Source of the DNA: Clostridium magnum DSM 2767
Lineage (GTDB): Bacteria; Bacillota; Clostridia; Clostridiales; Clostridiaceae
DNA length: 64,000 bases
Direction: 5' to 3'
NCBI RefSeq assembly: GCF_001623875.1
Contig: NZ_LWAE01000008.1
Span: 224,724-288,723 of the forward strand
Part shown: positions 43,745 to 53,030 of the stretch, piece by piece
Numbering within the stretch: position 1 is the first letter of the stretch
How the letters are laid out: each line of letters starts with the position of its first letter
Made by a program: the position numbers and the translations under genes
Notes under the pieces: model-generated
Seen by the model: the letters and a program-made list of their open reading frames with translations, nothing else
Database searches by the model: none
What the model was told of the DNA's origin: nothing

Positions 43745-44212
43745 TCAACCTTTCTTTTTAGTACACCACAGATTACGACCAACCCTTGATGAAGCAAGTT
43801 TTTCCATAACTTTTATCCATGAACTGCGGTGCTCTTCACCAAGTTCCCCAAAAATATCTTCTATTTTATTTTTTTGAACACGGCTAAGCTCTCTCTCAAG
43901 CTCTTTACCTTCTTTTGTGAGAGTTAGTTGCTTTACGCGGAGATCCTGCTTGGAGGCCTTGCTTGTAATAAGTCCTTTTTCAATAAGACTCCGTAGGGGA
44001 GCATGGAGAGCTTGTTTGCTTATTTCTAATAATGTTAGTAATTCGTTAATACTTAATCCTGGAAAGCGGCCTACAAAAAAAATTATGCGGTGATGCATAC
44101 GCTGTATTCCGTATTTAGCCAAAATTTGATCAGGTTCTTCAGTGAATGTCTTATAGGCAAAATAAAACAAAGTTAGTATTTCATCTAATTGTTCTTCATT
44201 ATGTGTGTTCAT
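43745..44212 (-). CDS. MarR-family transcription regulator
   Basis: 155 residues. Helix-turn-helix: LSINELLTLLEISKQALHAPLRSLIEKGL; wing SKQDLRVKQLTLTKEG. It differs from the efflux MarR protein in sequence, so it is not a recent duplicate. It is divergent from the panE-like remnant, with TCAA-N5-TTGA operators in between, so it probably controls that promoter and its own. The start is followed by an Asn/Glu-rich N-terminus and preceded by GAAAGGAAGAG. Confidence 0.88.
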   Translation of the reverse strand: MNTHNEEQLDEILTLFYFAYKTFTEEPDQILAKYGIQRMHHRIIFFVGRFPGLSINELLTLLEISKQALHAPLRSLIEKGLITSKASKQDLRVKQLTLTKEGKELERELSRVQKNKIEDIFGELGEEHRSSWIKVMEKLASSRVGRNLWCTKKKG

Positions 44213-44421
44213 ATATGCTCTTCCTTTCAGTAGTGTAGTTTAAAACGTAAATCCGCAACTGTATACATAACCCAATTTAAGTGGAATCGTATACTTATTT
44301 TTTTCTATTTTTTTATTTTAACATCTATATAAGAATATTGCCATAGTAATCTAAAAATATAGAATGAAATGGAAACTTAAATCAGTAGGAAGATTTAAAA
44401 TAGCAACTAATCGAACAAATT

Positions 44422-44482
44422 GGTCAATAATGTTGATATATATATTTGATTGTAGTACAATGCATAGGTCAATAAAGTTGAC
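44422..44482 (+). promoter_or_regulatory. Promoter flanked by two MarR-type operators
   Basis: TTGATA (44433-44438), 17-bp spacer, TACAAT (44456-44461). Two near-identical sites lie on it: GGTCAATAATGTTGAT (44422-44437, covering the -35) and GGTCAATAAAGTTGAC (44467-44482, after the -10). Each contains the inverted repeat TCAA-N5-TTGA. The rest of the 304-bp gap holds AT-rich DNA with no gene. Confidence 0.7.
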
Positions 44483-44516
44483 GTAAAATCATTGGTATTG
44501 GGAGTGTGGAAATAAC

Positions 44517-45005
44517 ATGAAAATAGCTATAGCAGGATCAGGTGCATTAGGATGTCGTTTTGGATCAATGCTTCATGAAGCAGGAAACGAAGTACTTTTA
44601 ATAGATAATTGGAAAGAACATGTACGAAATATACAAACAAAGGGCTTAGAAATTGTTACTGAAGCAGGAAGTCCAATTATCCATATTGGAAAGTATAGTG
44701 GTATTGAGGAAGTAATGAAGGGTATAGTAAATGAGATTGTTGAAGTGGCAGCAGCAGAGAAAATTGAGCTAGATAACGATAAAATAATGGAAATGCTGCA
44801 GCAGCTATTTGATCCAGCTAAAACAGGAAACCACCTTCCATCTATGCTTCAAGACATGCAGAATGGACGAAAGACAGAAATTGAATATCTTAATGGAGCA
44901 ATTGTAAAAATAGCAGAAAAGCATAATATAGCTGTTCCAAACAATAGCTTAATTAGTCACTTAATCTCTATGATGGAGAAAACGAGAAGTCTTAAATGTT
45001 CATAA
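44517..45005 (+). pseudogene. Internally deleted ketopantoate reductase (PanE/ApbA-like)
   Basis: 162 codons against about 300 for the family. Residues 1-55 are the N-terminal NADP fold (MKIAIAGSGALGCRFGSMLHEAGNEV, glycine motif GSGALG). Residues about 70-162 are the C-terminal helical domain (EIVEVAAAEKIELDN, HLPSMLQDMQNGRKTEIEYLNG, the substrate-binding stretch). About 140 residues between, including the catalytic Lys region, are missing with the frame kept. It may be expressed but can hardly be a normal reductase. Ribosome site GGGAGTGTGGAA. Divergent from the MarR gene. Confidence 0.8.
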
Positions 45006-45017
45006 TTAAGTTAAGTG

Positions 45018-45050
45018 GACTGTTATTGCAAAGTATTACAATAACAGTTC
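45018..45050 (+). other. Stem-loop downstream of the panE-like gene
   Basis: GACTGTTATTG / CAATAACAGTTC, near-perfect 11-bp stem with a 10-nt loop. No T run follows, so it is not a clear terminator. It directly precedes the large structured region and may be its first element. Confidence 0.6.
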
Positions 45051-45053
45051 ATT

Positions 45054-45660
45054 ATAGATAAGCAACACCCAAACTTGACTTAGCCCCGGTATTACTATGG
45101 TTATATCTTCTGCACTGTTAACTAATAATTGTTAAATGTGCTGTCAGATACATCCATAGTAATACCTAGCATAAGTCAATGATGCAGTTGATTTATCTAT
45201 ATAGATAAACACGGCCGAAAGTAGACTTACACTCCGGAATATGTTCCCAAGCTTCGGCACTATAAAAGCTTTTAGTCAATCTAAAGCTCAGTATTTTGAA
45301 AATCTAAGAATCTTTGCGCAGTAGCTAGCAGCCTATAAAACTATTAATTATAAATAAGTAGTCTTGGGGGATGCTAAGCACTGCATTTGAATTACTAAGC
45401 AATTCTGCATAAACTCATACCTCAAACATATCAAAGGTCCTAGGATTTTCTAAAATACTTCGCTAAGACTGATAAAAAAGTTTTTATATGTGCTTTCAGC
45501 TTTGGGAACATATTCCTACGTATAAGTCTACTTTCTGATGTGGTTCTCTATATAGGGGTTCTGATTCAGAACTTAAATTATACATTGATTGAAACTTAGC
45601 GATTTCAACGGTTCTAATGCATGTATAAGCTAAGTTTAGACCTAGAAACCCTATATAGAT
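45054..45660 (+). ncRNA. Candidate large structured non-coding RNA, about 600 nt
   Basis: No reading frame worth reporting, but long helices are visible. (A) 45074-45100 with 45153-45180 (ACTTAGCCCCGGTATTACT opposite AGTAATACCTAGCATAAGT). (B) 45221-45250 with 45502-45531 (GTAGACTTACACTCCGGAAT opposite ATTCCTACGTATAAGTCTAC). (C) nested in B: 45290-45305 with 45442-45459. (D) 45548-45585 with 45620-45658. Helices A and B share an asymmetric inner loop with CCTA-N5-TAAGT on the 3' side; D has variants of it. The linker ATAGATAA recurs before A, before B and after D. Strand is chosen by neighbouring gene direction only. Size and complexity recall ROOL, GOLLD and OLE RNAs, but I cannot match it to any of them. 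Confidence 0.65.
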
Positions 45661-45843
45661 AAGCAAATCCATAACTTGACATATGCAATTAGCAAATCTC
45701 TTGAATTTATTAAATTCTATAAAATGTGTAAGTCAAACCCTATATTTTTAACAAATTTACCTATATATATATTGGTATTAATAAATCGGTTGTACTCTGA
45801 ATATTATATTAATAGTTATCAATTTTCCTTAGAAGGTGTTTAT

Positions 45844-45975
45844 ATGGAAGCAAAGATATTTATGTCATTATCCCAGTTGATTAAGACATTACTAGGTGTT
45901 TTTTTACTCGGAATTGTATTTGGCACCGCAATAGGAGGGTTACTATTTTTAAAATTAAAAAAACCTTTTAGGTAG
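45844..45975 (+). CDS. 43-residue single-helix membrane protein
   Basis: Starts at ATG 45844 with AGAAGGTG upstream; a longer open frame from 45676 begins in the structured region and lacks a ribosome site. The protein has one strong membrane helix (about 13-37, LLGVFLLGIVFGTAIGGLLF) and a basic end (KLKKPFR). Family not recognised. It is the first gene after the candidate large RNA and may be a partner or a chance neighbour. Confidence 0.5.
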   Translation: MEAKIFMSLSQLIKTLLGVFLLGIVFGTAIGGLLFLKLKKPFR

Positions 45976-46066
45976 AATAATAGTAAATAACAGTTTCACT
46001 TCATGCAAAAATAACCCAGAACCACATTTTCTATAACTCATATACTGGCAAAAAGGGGGAATTTTT

Positions 46067-47005
46067 GTGCCGCAGTTTACATCTTTCTATCAAGAGCTTA
46101 TTGTACTCTATTTAATTGCTTTAGTAGGCTACATAGCCAAGGGGAGCGGTATATTTTCAAAAGAAGCAGACAGGGTTCTTACTCAGTTAATACTTTACAT
46201 CACCTTACCGGCATTAATTTTATTTTCACTAGATTTTCCTTTCAACGGTTCATTGCTTAAGGATTTTGCTATACTTATTTTTCTATCGGTGTTTTCTCTA
46301 AGTCTATCCTGTTTAGTAGCTTACTATATTGGAAAAAAAAGCAGGTTATCTGTAGAAAGAAATGGTGTATACCAAGGACTTATCATTTTTGGAAACCAGG
46401 GATTTTTAGGATATGCAATATGTCAGGTGCTGTTTTCTAGAGAGGGCATCATGTACGCAGCAGTGTTTAATCTATTTTATCTTGTGCTCATATGGACTTA
46501 TGGTATTTATATTATTGCTAAAAACATGATGTCTTTTTCGTGGAAGATGCTTATTTTAAATCCAGGCACATTGGCTACTTTTATAGGCATTATTATGTTT
46601 TTTCTGCCTATTGAATGGCCTGAGATCATTTATAGGGTTTTTCAAAGTATTGGAGCTCCAACTACACCTCTATCAATGCTGCTCATAGGAAGCTTTATTG
46701 CCGATCTTGAAATAAGAAAAGTATGGGAACTATCCAAAGACAGGCATATTTGGATATCTGCTTTTTTAAAACTGCTGCTGATACCTACATTTTTAATTCC
46801 TTTTGGGATTTTTAAGATTAAGTTCACTGTATTGGCTGTTGCGGTTCTGGTGGCGGCAATGCCTTCAGCACCAACTACATCATTTTATGCAAAGAAGTAT
46901 GGGGCAGATGCTGCATATGCATCTGTAGGGGTAAGTATAACCACGCTGCTGCTGCCTATTACTCTCCCTCTCTTGTATTGGTTGTTAAATTATATATACA
47001 AGTAG
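46067..47005 (+). CDS. AEC-family (auxin efflux carrier-like) transporter
   Basis: 312 residues with about ten membrane helices in two five-helix halves. Typical AEC stretches: ILYITLPALILFSLDFPF in helix 2, FGNQGFLGYAICQVLF in helix 4, and the C-terminal AVAVLVAAMPSAPTTSFYAKKYGADAAYAS. Bacterial AEC proteins carry malate, malonate or other organic acids; the substrate here is not evident. GTG start after GGGGGAATTTTT. No operon partners. Confidence 0.88.
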   Translation: MPQFTSFYQELIVLYLIALVGYIAKGSGIFSKEADRVLTQLILYITLPALILFSLDFPFNGSLLKDFAILIFLSVFSLSLSCLVAYYIGKKSRLSVERNGVYQGLIIFGNQGFLGYAICQVLFSREGIMYAAVFNLFYLVLIWTYGIYIIAKNMMSFSWKMLILNPGTLATFIGIIMFFLPIEWPEIIYRVFQSIGAPTTPLSMLLIGSFIADLEIRKVWELSKDRHIWISAFLKLLLIPTFLIPFGIFKIKFTVLAVAVLVAAMPSAPTTSFYAKKYGADAAYASVGVSITTLLLPITLPLLYWLLNYIYK

Positions 47006-47224
47006 TTTGTTAGTGTTAAAAATGTTTTCTCATCAAATTTACTGATATTGTCACAATAATGATAGGGGGCTACTAAAAGTTAGTCCTCTTTTATTTTTTG
47101 GAATGATTTTTTAGTTATAGTTTTAGTAGCTTTTGCCATATAAATATGATATAATCAAATCGATATTAATTATTTAATAATATTAATAATCTGTATTATT
47201 AAATAAAATTTGGGAGGTTATTAG

Positions 47225-47899
47225 ATGAAAACTGATTTATTAGAAAAAGGCGCAATATTACAAAGGGATAAGGAAACATACGGAATTGCACCACATTTAA
47301 CTGCTGGAATTGTAACCCCAGATGTTTTAAGAACTATTGCAGATGTAGCTGAAAAATATAATGCAGCAGCTATTAAAGTTACGGGAGCTCAAAGAATTGC
47401 AATAGTTGGATTAAAAGAAGAAGATTTAGATAATGCTTGGGAAGATTTAGGCATGGATCCAGGTGCAGCAATAGGTTTATGTGTAAGAAGCATAAAAGTC
47501 TGTCCAGGAACTACTCTTTGTAAGAGAGGTCTTCAAGATTCAGTTGGAGTTGGATCAAAATTAGATAGTTTATATCACGGAAAAAAATTACCTAATAAAT
47601 TTAAAATAGGTGTAAGTGGCTGCCCTAATAGCTGTTCAGATAGTGCATTTAAAGATTTAGGATTAATAGGCGGTGGAAAAGGATGGATGGTCTATGTTGG
47701 TGGTAAAGGTGGAGCCAAGCCAAGAATAGCAGATAAAATAGCACTTTCTGTATCACAAGAAAAAATATACGATTTAGTAGAAAAAGTTATTCAAGTATAT
47801 GATGAAAATGCAACTAACAGAGAAAGATTAGGAGATTACATAGATAGAGTAGGATTGGATACATTTAAAGAACAAATAGGTCTTGATAGTTATTTATAA
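47225..47899 (+). CDS. Small siroheme/[4Fe-4S] nitrite-sulfite reductase-like protein
   Basis: 224 residues, about one third of a full sulfite reductase. It has one ferredoxin-like half (about 10-75) and one catalytic-type domain with CPGTTLCKRG and GCPNSC, the C-x5-C / C-x3-C ligands of the [4Fe-4S]-siroheme centre. Such minimal proteins occur in anaerobes, sometimes called Fsr-like or group I dissimilatory-type small reductases; their electron donor and substrate are mostly unknown. Ribosome site GGGAGGTTATTAG. Monocistronic, with a terminator at 47949. Confidence 0.88.
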   Translation: MKTDLLEKGAILQRDKETYGIAPHLTAGIVTPDVLRTIADVAEKYNAAAIKVTGAQRIAIVGLKEEDLDNAWEDLGMDPGAAIGLCVRSIKVCPGTTLCKRGLQDSVGVGSKLDSLYHGKKLPNKFKIGVSGCPNSCSDSAFKDLGLIGGGKGWMVYVGGKGGAKPRIADKIALSVSQEKIYDLVEKVIQVYDENATNRERLGDYIDRVGLDTFKEQIGLDSYL

Positions 47900-47948
47900 A
47901 ATAAAAATATAAACAGTATATAATTCACAAATATATTATTATTAAAAT

Positions 47949-47974
47949 TAAGAGCAGAAATGCTCTTTTTTTAA
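47949..47974 (+). terminator. Intrinsic terminator
   Basis: AAGAGCA-GAAA-TGCTCTT with a T run, 50 bp after the reductase-like gene. Confidence 0.9.
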
Positions 47975-48202
47975 TTAAAATATATTTAGAGATTATTGTA
48001 GTAAGACTTGAAATAGAAGATTTCAAAAATTCATGAAAAAATGACATTAGTTTTCTTTTAATGTAAAAAAATGTTGATATTAATAAAAAATGTGTTGGAT
48101 TTTTGGTAATAATAGGATATAATATATGTTATACCCATTAATTGATATAAATCTACAAATAAAGCCTTTTTAGTACATCTTGGTTAAAGTTGGGGGGATA
48201 TT
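47975..48202 (+). promoter_or_regulatory. Leader of the first chemoreceptor gene
   Basis: AT-rich, with TATAATAT at 48118-48125 as a probable -10 box and GGGGGGATATT as ribosome site. I looked for a c-di-GMP riboswitch, common before clostridial motility genes, and did not find the conserved pattern. Confidence 0.4.
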
Positions 48203-50200
48203 ATGAAAAGCATAAGAGTAAAATTAGTGATGTTTTTAGGATTCTTAATAGGAGCTATATGTATAGGGTTGGGTGCAGTTTCATTTATAAATTCATCAAA
48301 GGCACTAGAATCAAATTTAAGTAAGACTCTTCCAAAAATAGCAGAACAAACAGCAAGTAATATTCAAAGTCAAGTTGAGGGGAAATTAAGTACATTAGAG
48401 GCTATCGCAGCAAGGCCTGAAATAAAGGATACTAACAATCCTTGGGAAAATAAAATGCCAATTCTTATAGAGGAAGGTAAAAAAATCGGAAGCATTACTA
48501 TGGCTATTGTAGATAAAAATGGAGATATTAAGTATACAGATGGAAAAACTTCTAATATTAAAGATAGACCATATTTTCAGAAGGCCTTATCTGGTAAAAG
48601 CAATATATCTGACCTATTGGTAAGTAAGACAGATGGAGCTTTAGTAGTTGTGTATGCAGTTCCTATTAAAGACAATAATGAAGTTATAGGAGTATTACTG
48701 GAAGCCATAGATGGTAATAAATTAAGTGAAACAACTAACCAGATTAAAATTGGAGCAACAGGAAACGCATTTATGGTAAACAAAGATGTGACTACCATTG
48801 CTAACAGCAATGATAAAAGTTTAGTTGTAAAAAGGTATAATGTAGTAGAAGAGGCAAAGAAAGATACTAAACTACAGGCTTTGGCGGATATTGAGAAAAA
48901 AATGGCTGCAGGAGAAACAGGGATAGGTGAGTATTACTATAATGGAGTATATAAATATGTAGGCTATGCTCCGGTAAAAGGAACCGAATGGTCCGTAGGA
49001 GTTAATGTATTTAAAAATGAAATATTGTCAGAATTAGACAGCTTAAAGATTTCCGTTATATTATCATCTATGTTATTTCTATTAATCGGGGTTCTGATAG
49101 TTTACATAATTGCTAATAGTATGTCTAAAGGAATAAAATCAACCTCAAAACATTTAGAATTATTAGCAGAAGGAAATCTATGTGAAGAAGTTTCTTATAA
49201 ATATCTGCAGCTAAAGGATGAAGTTGGAGTGATGACCAATTCAATGAAAGCAATGCAGGAATCACTAAGAGGAATGATTAACCGAATAAAAGAAAATTGT
49301 GCAAATATTGATATGCAATCAGAAAGTTTATCTTCTGTTGCAGAAGAAATAGCTAGTTCCTCACAAAATGTTACAGAAGCAATAAATGATATTGCAAAAG
49401 GAACAAGTTCCCAATCAGAGGATTTAATAAATGTAACAAATATTCTTAATGACTTTGGTAATAAGTTATCTGGAATGGTTGGTGAAATACAAGTTGTAGA
49501 TTCAAATTCTAGGGAAATTAGTTTGATGGCAAAAGAGAGCAGTAATGAAATGAGTGAATTAAATAAATCTGTAACAAGAGTTAGTAATTCATTCAAAACC
49601 TTTAATGGTAAAATTATTGGACTTGGAAAAGATATAAATGAAATAAATGAAATTACTAATATAATAAATAGTATTGCAGAGCAAACAAATCTATTAGCAT
49701 TAAATGCTGCTATCGAAGCTGCTAGAGCAGGTGAAGCTGGTCGAGGATTTTCAGTAGTGGCAGATGAAATAAGAAAACTTGCGGAGCAATCCCAAATGTC
49801 ATCAGAAGATATTAGTAGGTTAATTAATGAGATAGCTAAAAATACTGATGTCATAGTCCAAGATTCTGTTGAAATGGATGATGAACTGCTAAATCAAGTT
49901 AAGATTATAAATAGTTCAATAGCATCCTTCGAAAAAATTATAGAAGCAGTAAATGAAGTAATTCCTAAAATTGAAATCGTTAAAAATTCTGCGGAAAATA
50001 TAGAAAAGGATAAGAATACTATTTTAGTTAGAGTGAATGATGTATCTTCAGTTTCACTGGAAGTTTCAGCATCTTCAGAGGAAATTTCAGCTTCATCAGA
50101 AGAAATGAATGCTTCTACAGAAGAAGTATCGTCATCAGCACAAATACTAAGTAATATGACTAAGGAAATGCTTGAGGAAGTAAATAAGTTTAAAATTTAA
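48203..50200 (+). CDS. Methyl-accepting chemotaxis protein with double-Cache sensor
   Basis: 665 residues. Membrane helix about 9-30; extracellular dCache sensor about 35-275 (DRPYFQKALSGKSNISDLLVS and VYAVPIKDNNEVIGVLLEAID are the usual Cache strands); second helix about 280-303; HAMP; long signalling domain with tip EQTNLLALNAAIEAARAGE. The C-terminal methylation region ends EEVSSSAQILSNMTKEMLEEV. It is a close paralogue of the next gene, with the sensor domain more diverged than the cytosolic part. Ligand unknown; dCache sensors usually bind amino or organic acids. Confidence 0.92.
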   Translation: MKSIRVKLVMFLGFLIGAICIGLGAVSFINSSKALESNLSKTLPKIAEQTASNIQSQVEGKLSTLEAIAARPEIKDTNNPWENKMPILIEEGKKIGSITMAIVDKNGDIKYTDGKTSNIKDRPYFQKALSGKSNISDLLVSKTDGALVVVYAVPIKDNNEVIGVLLEAIDGNKLSETTNQIKIGATGNAFMVNKDVTTIANSNDKSLVVKRYNVVEEAKKDTKLQALADIEKKMAAGETGIGEYYYNGVYKYVGYAPVKGTEWSVGVNVFKNEILSELDSLKISVILSSMLFLLIGVLIVYIIANSMSKGIKSTSKHLELLAEGNLCEEVSYKYLQLKDEVGVMTNSMKAMQESLRGMINRIKENCANIDMQSESLSSVAEEIASSSQNVTEAINDIAKGTSSQSEDLINVTNILNDFGNKLSGMVGEIQVVDSNSREISLMAKESSNEMSELNKSVTRVSNSFKTFNGKIIGLGKDINEINEITNIINSIAEQTNLLALNAAIEAARAGEAGRGFSVVADEIRKLAEQSQMSSEDISRLINEIAKNTDVIVQDSVEMDDELLNQVKIINSSIASFEKIIEAVNEVIPKIEIVKNSAENIEKDKNTILVRVNDVSSVSLEVSASSEEISASSEEMNASTEEVSSSAQILSNMTKEMLEEVNKFKI

Positions 50201-50221
50201 AGTTAAAGAATTTGAATGCAA

Positions 50222-50256
50222 GAATAGAGCCTAAATTAAGGGCTCTATTTCTTTTT
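50222..50256 (+). terminator. Intrinsic terminator
   Basis: AATAGAGCC / GGCTCTATT stem followed by TCTTTTT. Confidence 0.85.
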
Positions 50257-50304
50257 ACAAAAATCACTTGTTGGTGATGTGGTTTTTAATCTGGCATTGA
50301 GTTT

Positions 50305-50436
50305 TATCCGATGACTACCCGCTCTAATACTCCCATCTTCTCCAAAGTGGGAGTAAAGAGCGGGTACGTCCCTGGATTCGTTCAACTAAGAATCAGGTGG
50401 GGTCTGAAACCCCATCTGATTCAAGTTTACACTTCA
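50305..50436 (-). repeat. Dispersed modular hairpin repeat, copy R6 (short)
   Basis: 132 bp, minus orientation, between the two chemoreceptor genes. It is a minimal form: short hairpin 1 (GAATCAGGTGGGG / CCCCATCTGATTC) and hairpin 2 (CCGCTCTAATACTCCCA / TGGGAGTAAAGAGCGG). After it, 50437-50783 is AT-rich leader sequence with no recognised element apart from the GGGGGG ribosome site of the next gene. Confidence 0.93.
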
Positions 50437-50783
50437 TTCAAAATTTTTCTATAAAAGAAAATCTATTGATATTGCTCTCGATTTCTATAGATAAAAACTA
50501 TAAATAAAAGGGAAAAAATTCATTAGAATTATGGAAAAGAAAGGATTATAATGTAATCGAAATATACTAAAAAATGACTGGATTTTCATTTTTTATTTAA
50601 TAGTCCTGAACATATTCTATATATAATTATTATAAAATTTCAAATATCATTAATTTTGTTGAATATTTTTGATAAAATATGTAATTCTATTTTAGATTTT
50701 ACAAGAGAAACATCAAAAACTTTCTAGAATTAAGGTATAGGTCCAAGGTTCTGAATATATTTTAATTAAAATTGGGGGGTATT

Positions 50784-52778
50784 ATGAAGAGTATAAAGTC
50801 AAAAATGATAATGTTTTTAGGTTTGTTAATAGGATCTATATGTATAGGGTTAGGTACAATTTCATTTATAAATTCATCAAAGGCACTAGAATCAAATTTA
50901 AGTAAAACCCTTCCTAAAATTGCAGAGCAAACAGCCAGTAGTGTTCAAGGGAGAATTGAAGGACATTTAACTGCATTAGAGAATATTGCGGCAAGACCTG
51001 AAGTAATGGATCCTAATAATTCATCTGAAAACAAAGTGTCAATCCTTTTAGAGGAAGGTAAAAGAATTGGAAGCGTTAGGCTGGAATTTGTAGAAAAAAA
51101 TGGAGATATTAGAAAGCCGGATGGAACACTTGTTAATGTTAAGGAGCGGACATACTTTCAAAATGCATTATCTGGTAAAAGCAATGTGTCAGACCCATTT
51201 GTAAGTAAAACTGGAGGAACTATAGTAGTTGTTTATGCCGTTCCTGTTAAACATAATAATGAAGTTGTAGGAGTATTAATTGAAACAGCAGATGGTAATA
51301 AATTAAGTGAATTAACCAATCAAGTTAAGGTTGGGCAGACAGGTTATGCATTTATGATAAAAAAAGATGGGACAAACATAGCTAGTATCAATAAGGATTT
51401 AGTTATGAATATGTATAATCCAATTGAAGAAGCAAAAAAAGATACCAAACTACAGGCTTTAGCAGATATTGAGAAAAAAATGGGTGCTGGGGAAATCGGA
51501 ATAGGTGAATACTATTATAATGGAGTACATAAATATGTAGGGTATGCTCCCGTGAAAGGGACTGAATGGTCTGTGGGAGTTATAGTGTTAAAAGGTGAGA
51601 TACTTTCAGAATTGGATAGTCTAAGGGTTTCTGTTGCAGGATTTTCTATATTATTTATATTAATTGGAGCCGCAATAGTTTATATTATTGCTAATAGTAT
51701 ATCTAAAGGAATAAAATCTACTTCAAAACATTTGGAATTACTGGCACAAGGAAATCTGTCCGAAGAAGTTTCTCCTAAATATCTGCAACTAAGGGATGAA
51801 GTTGGCCATATGACCAATTCGATGAAAGTGATGCAGGAATCATTAAGAGGAATGATTAATCGAATAAAAGAAAATTCTGCCAATATTGATATGCAATCAG
51901 AAAGTTTATCCGCTGTTGCAGAGGAAATAGCAAGTTCCTCACAAAATGTTACAGAGGCAATAAATGAGATTGCAAAAGGCACCAGTTCTCAATCGGAGGA
52001 TTTAGTAAATGTAACAGATATTCTTAATCATTTTAGTAATAATTTATCTAAAATGGTTAGTGAAATACAGGTTATGGATTCAAATGCCAGGGAAATTAGT
52101 TTAATGGCAGAAGAGAGCAGTAGTGAAATGAGTGAATTAAATGGATCTGTAACAAAAGTTAGCAATTCATTTAAAACATTTAATGGGAAAATAGTTGGAC
52201 TTGGAAAGGACATAAATGAAATAAATGAAATTACTAATATAATAAATAGCATTGCAGAGCAAACAAATTTATTAGCATTAAATGCCGCTATTGAAGCTGC
52301 CAGAGCAGGAGAATTGGGCAAAGGCTTTGCAGTAGTGGCGGATGAAATAAGAAAACTTGCTGAGCAATCAAAAGTATCATCGGAAAACATTAGTAGACTG
52401 ATCAATGGAATATCTAAAAATACTGATGTTATAGTTCAAGATTCTGTTGATATGGATAATGAATTAATAAATCAAGTTGAGATTATAAATAGTTCAATAA
52501 CATCCTTCCAAAAAATTATAGAAGCAGTAAATGAAGTGATTCCTAAAATTGAAACAGTTAAAAACTCTGCGGAAGGTATAGATAGGGATAAGAATACCAT
52601 TTTAGCCAGAGTAAATGATGTATCCTCAGTTTCAATTGAAGTTTCAGCATCTTCTGAAGAAATTTCCGCATCTTCCGAAGAAATGAATGCTTCTACAGAA
52701 GAAGTATCATCATCAGCACAAATACTTAGTACTATGACTAAGGAAATGCTTGAGGAAGTAAATAAATTTAAAATTTAG
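50784..52778 (+). CDS. Methyl-accepting chemotaxis protein, paralogue of the preceding one
   Basis: 664 residues from ATG 50784 (ATTGGGGGG upstream). Same plan as the gene at 48203: helix about 9-30, dCache sensor about 35-275, second helix, HAMP, signalling domain with EQTNLLALNAAIEAARAGE. The first 50 and last 250 residues are almost the same in both, while the ligand-facing Cache part differs (DRPYFQ becomes ERTYFQ; SDPFVSKTGGTIVVVYA). This suggests duplication followed by sensor divergence. Confidence 0.92.
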   Translation: MKSIKSKMIMFLGLLIGSICIGLGTISFINSSKALESNLSKTLPKIAEQTASSVQGRIEGHLTALENIAARPEVMDPNNSSENKVSILLEEGKRIGSVRLEFVEKNGDIRKPDGTLVNVKERTYFQNALSGKSNVSDPFVSKTGGTIVVVYAVPVKHNNEVVGVLIETADGNKLSELTNQVKVGQTGYAFMIKKDGTNIASINKDLVMNMYNPIEEAKKDTKLQALADIEKKMGAGEIGIGEYYYNGVHKYVGYAPVKGTEWSVGVIVLKGEILSELDSLRVSVAGFSILFILIGAAIVYIIANSISKGIKSTSKHLELLAQGNLSEEVSPKYLQLRDEVGHMTNSMKVMQESLRGMINRIKENSANIDMQSESLSAVAEEIASSSQNVTEAINEIAKGTSSQSEDLVNVTDILNHFSNNLSKMVSEIQVMDSNAREISLMAEESSSEMSELNGSVTKVSNSFKTFNGKIVGLGKDINEINEITNIINSIAEQTNLLALNAAIEAARAGELGKGFAVVADEIRKLAEQSKVSSENISRLINGISKNTDVIVQDSVDMDNELINQVEIINSSITSFQKIIEAVNEVIPKIETVKNSAEGIDRDKNTILARVNDVSSVSIEVSASSEEISASSEEMNASTEEVSSSAQILSTMTKEMLEEVNKFKI

Positions 52779-52795
52779 TTTATAATAATATTTTT

Positions 52796-52836
52796 TTAAT
52801 GGGACTTCTTTGAAAGGGGTCCCATTAATTTTTATG
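52796..52836 (+). terminator. Intrinsic terminator
   Basis: TTAATGGGAC / GTCCCATTAA stem followed by a TTTTT run after the second chemoreceptor. Confidence 0.85.
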
Positions 52837-53030
52837 AAAAACACTAATATTAAACAAATTAGTTGGCATAATAATTAAGAGAGTACTTTTACATGGTTAT
52901 AAAATAAAAATATTGAAATTTTATTTATTATTGTATATAACACATCTGATGATGATAATTATTATCAAGTATGTCCAATTGTATGATTTATAATATTATG
53001 TATTCAAGCTTATTAATGGTAGGTGTTGTT

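Noticed and set aside
45054..45660. Group II intron or T-box leader in the structured region
   Set aside because: No reverse transcriptase, no domain V-like hairpin, and no T-box sequence or downstream tRNA-related gene.
45676..45843. N-terminal extension of the 43-residue membrane protein
   Set aside because: No ribosome site, AT-driven residues, and overlap with the end of the structured region.
47975..48202. Possible c-di-GMP riboswitch before the chemoreceptor gene
   Set aside because: No recognisable aptamer core.
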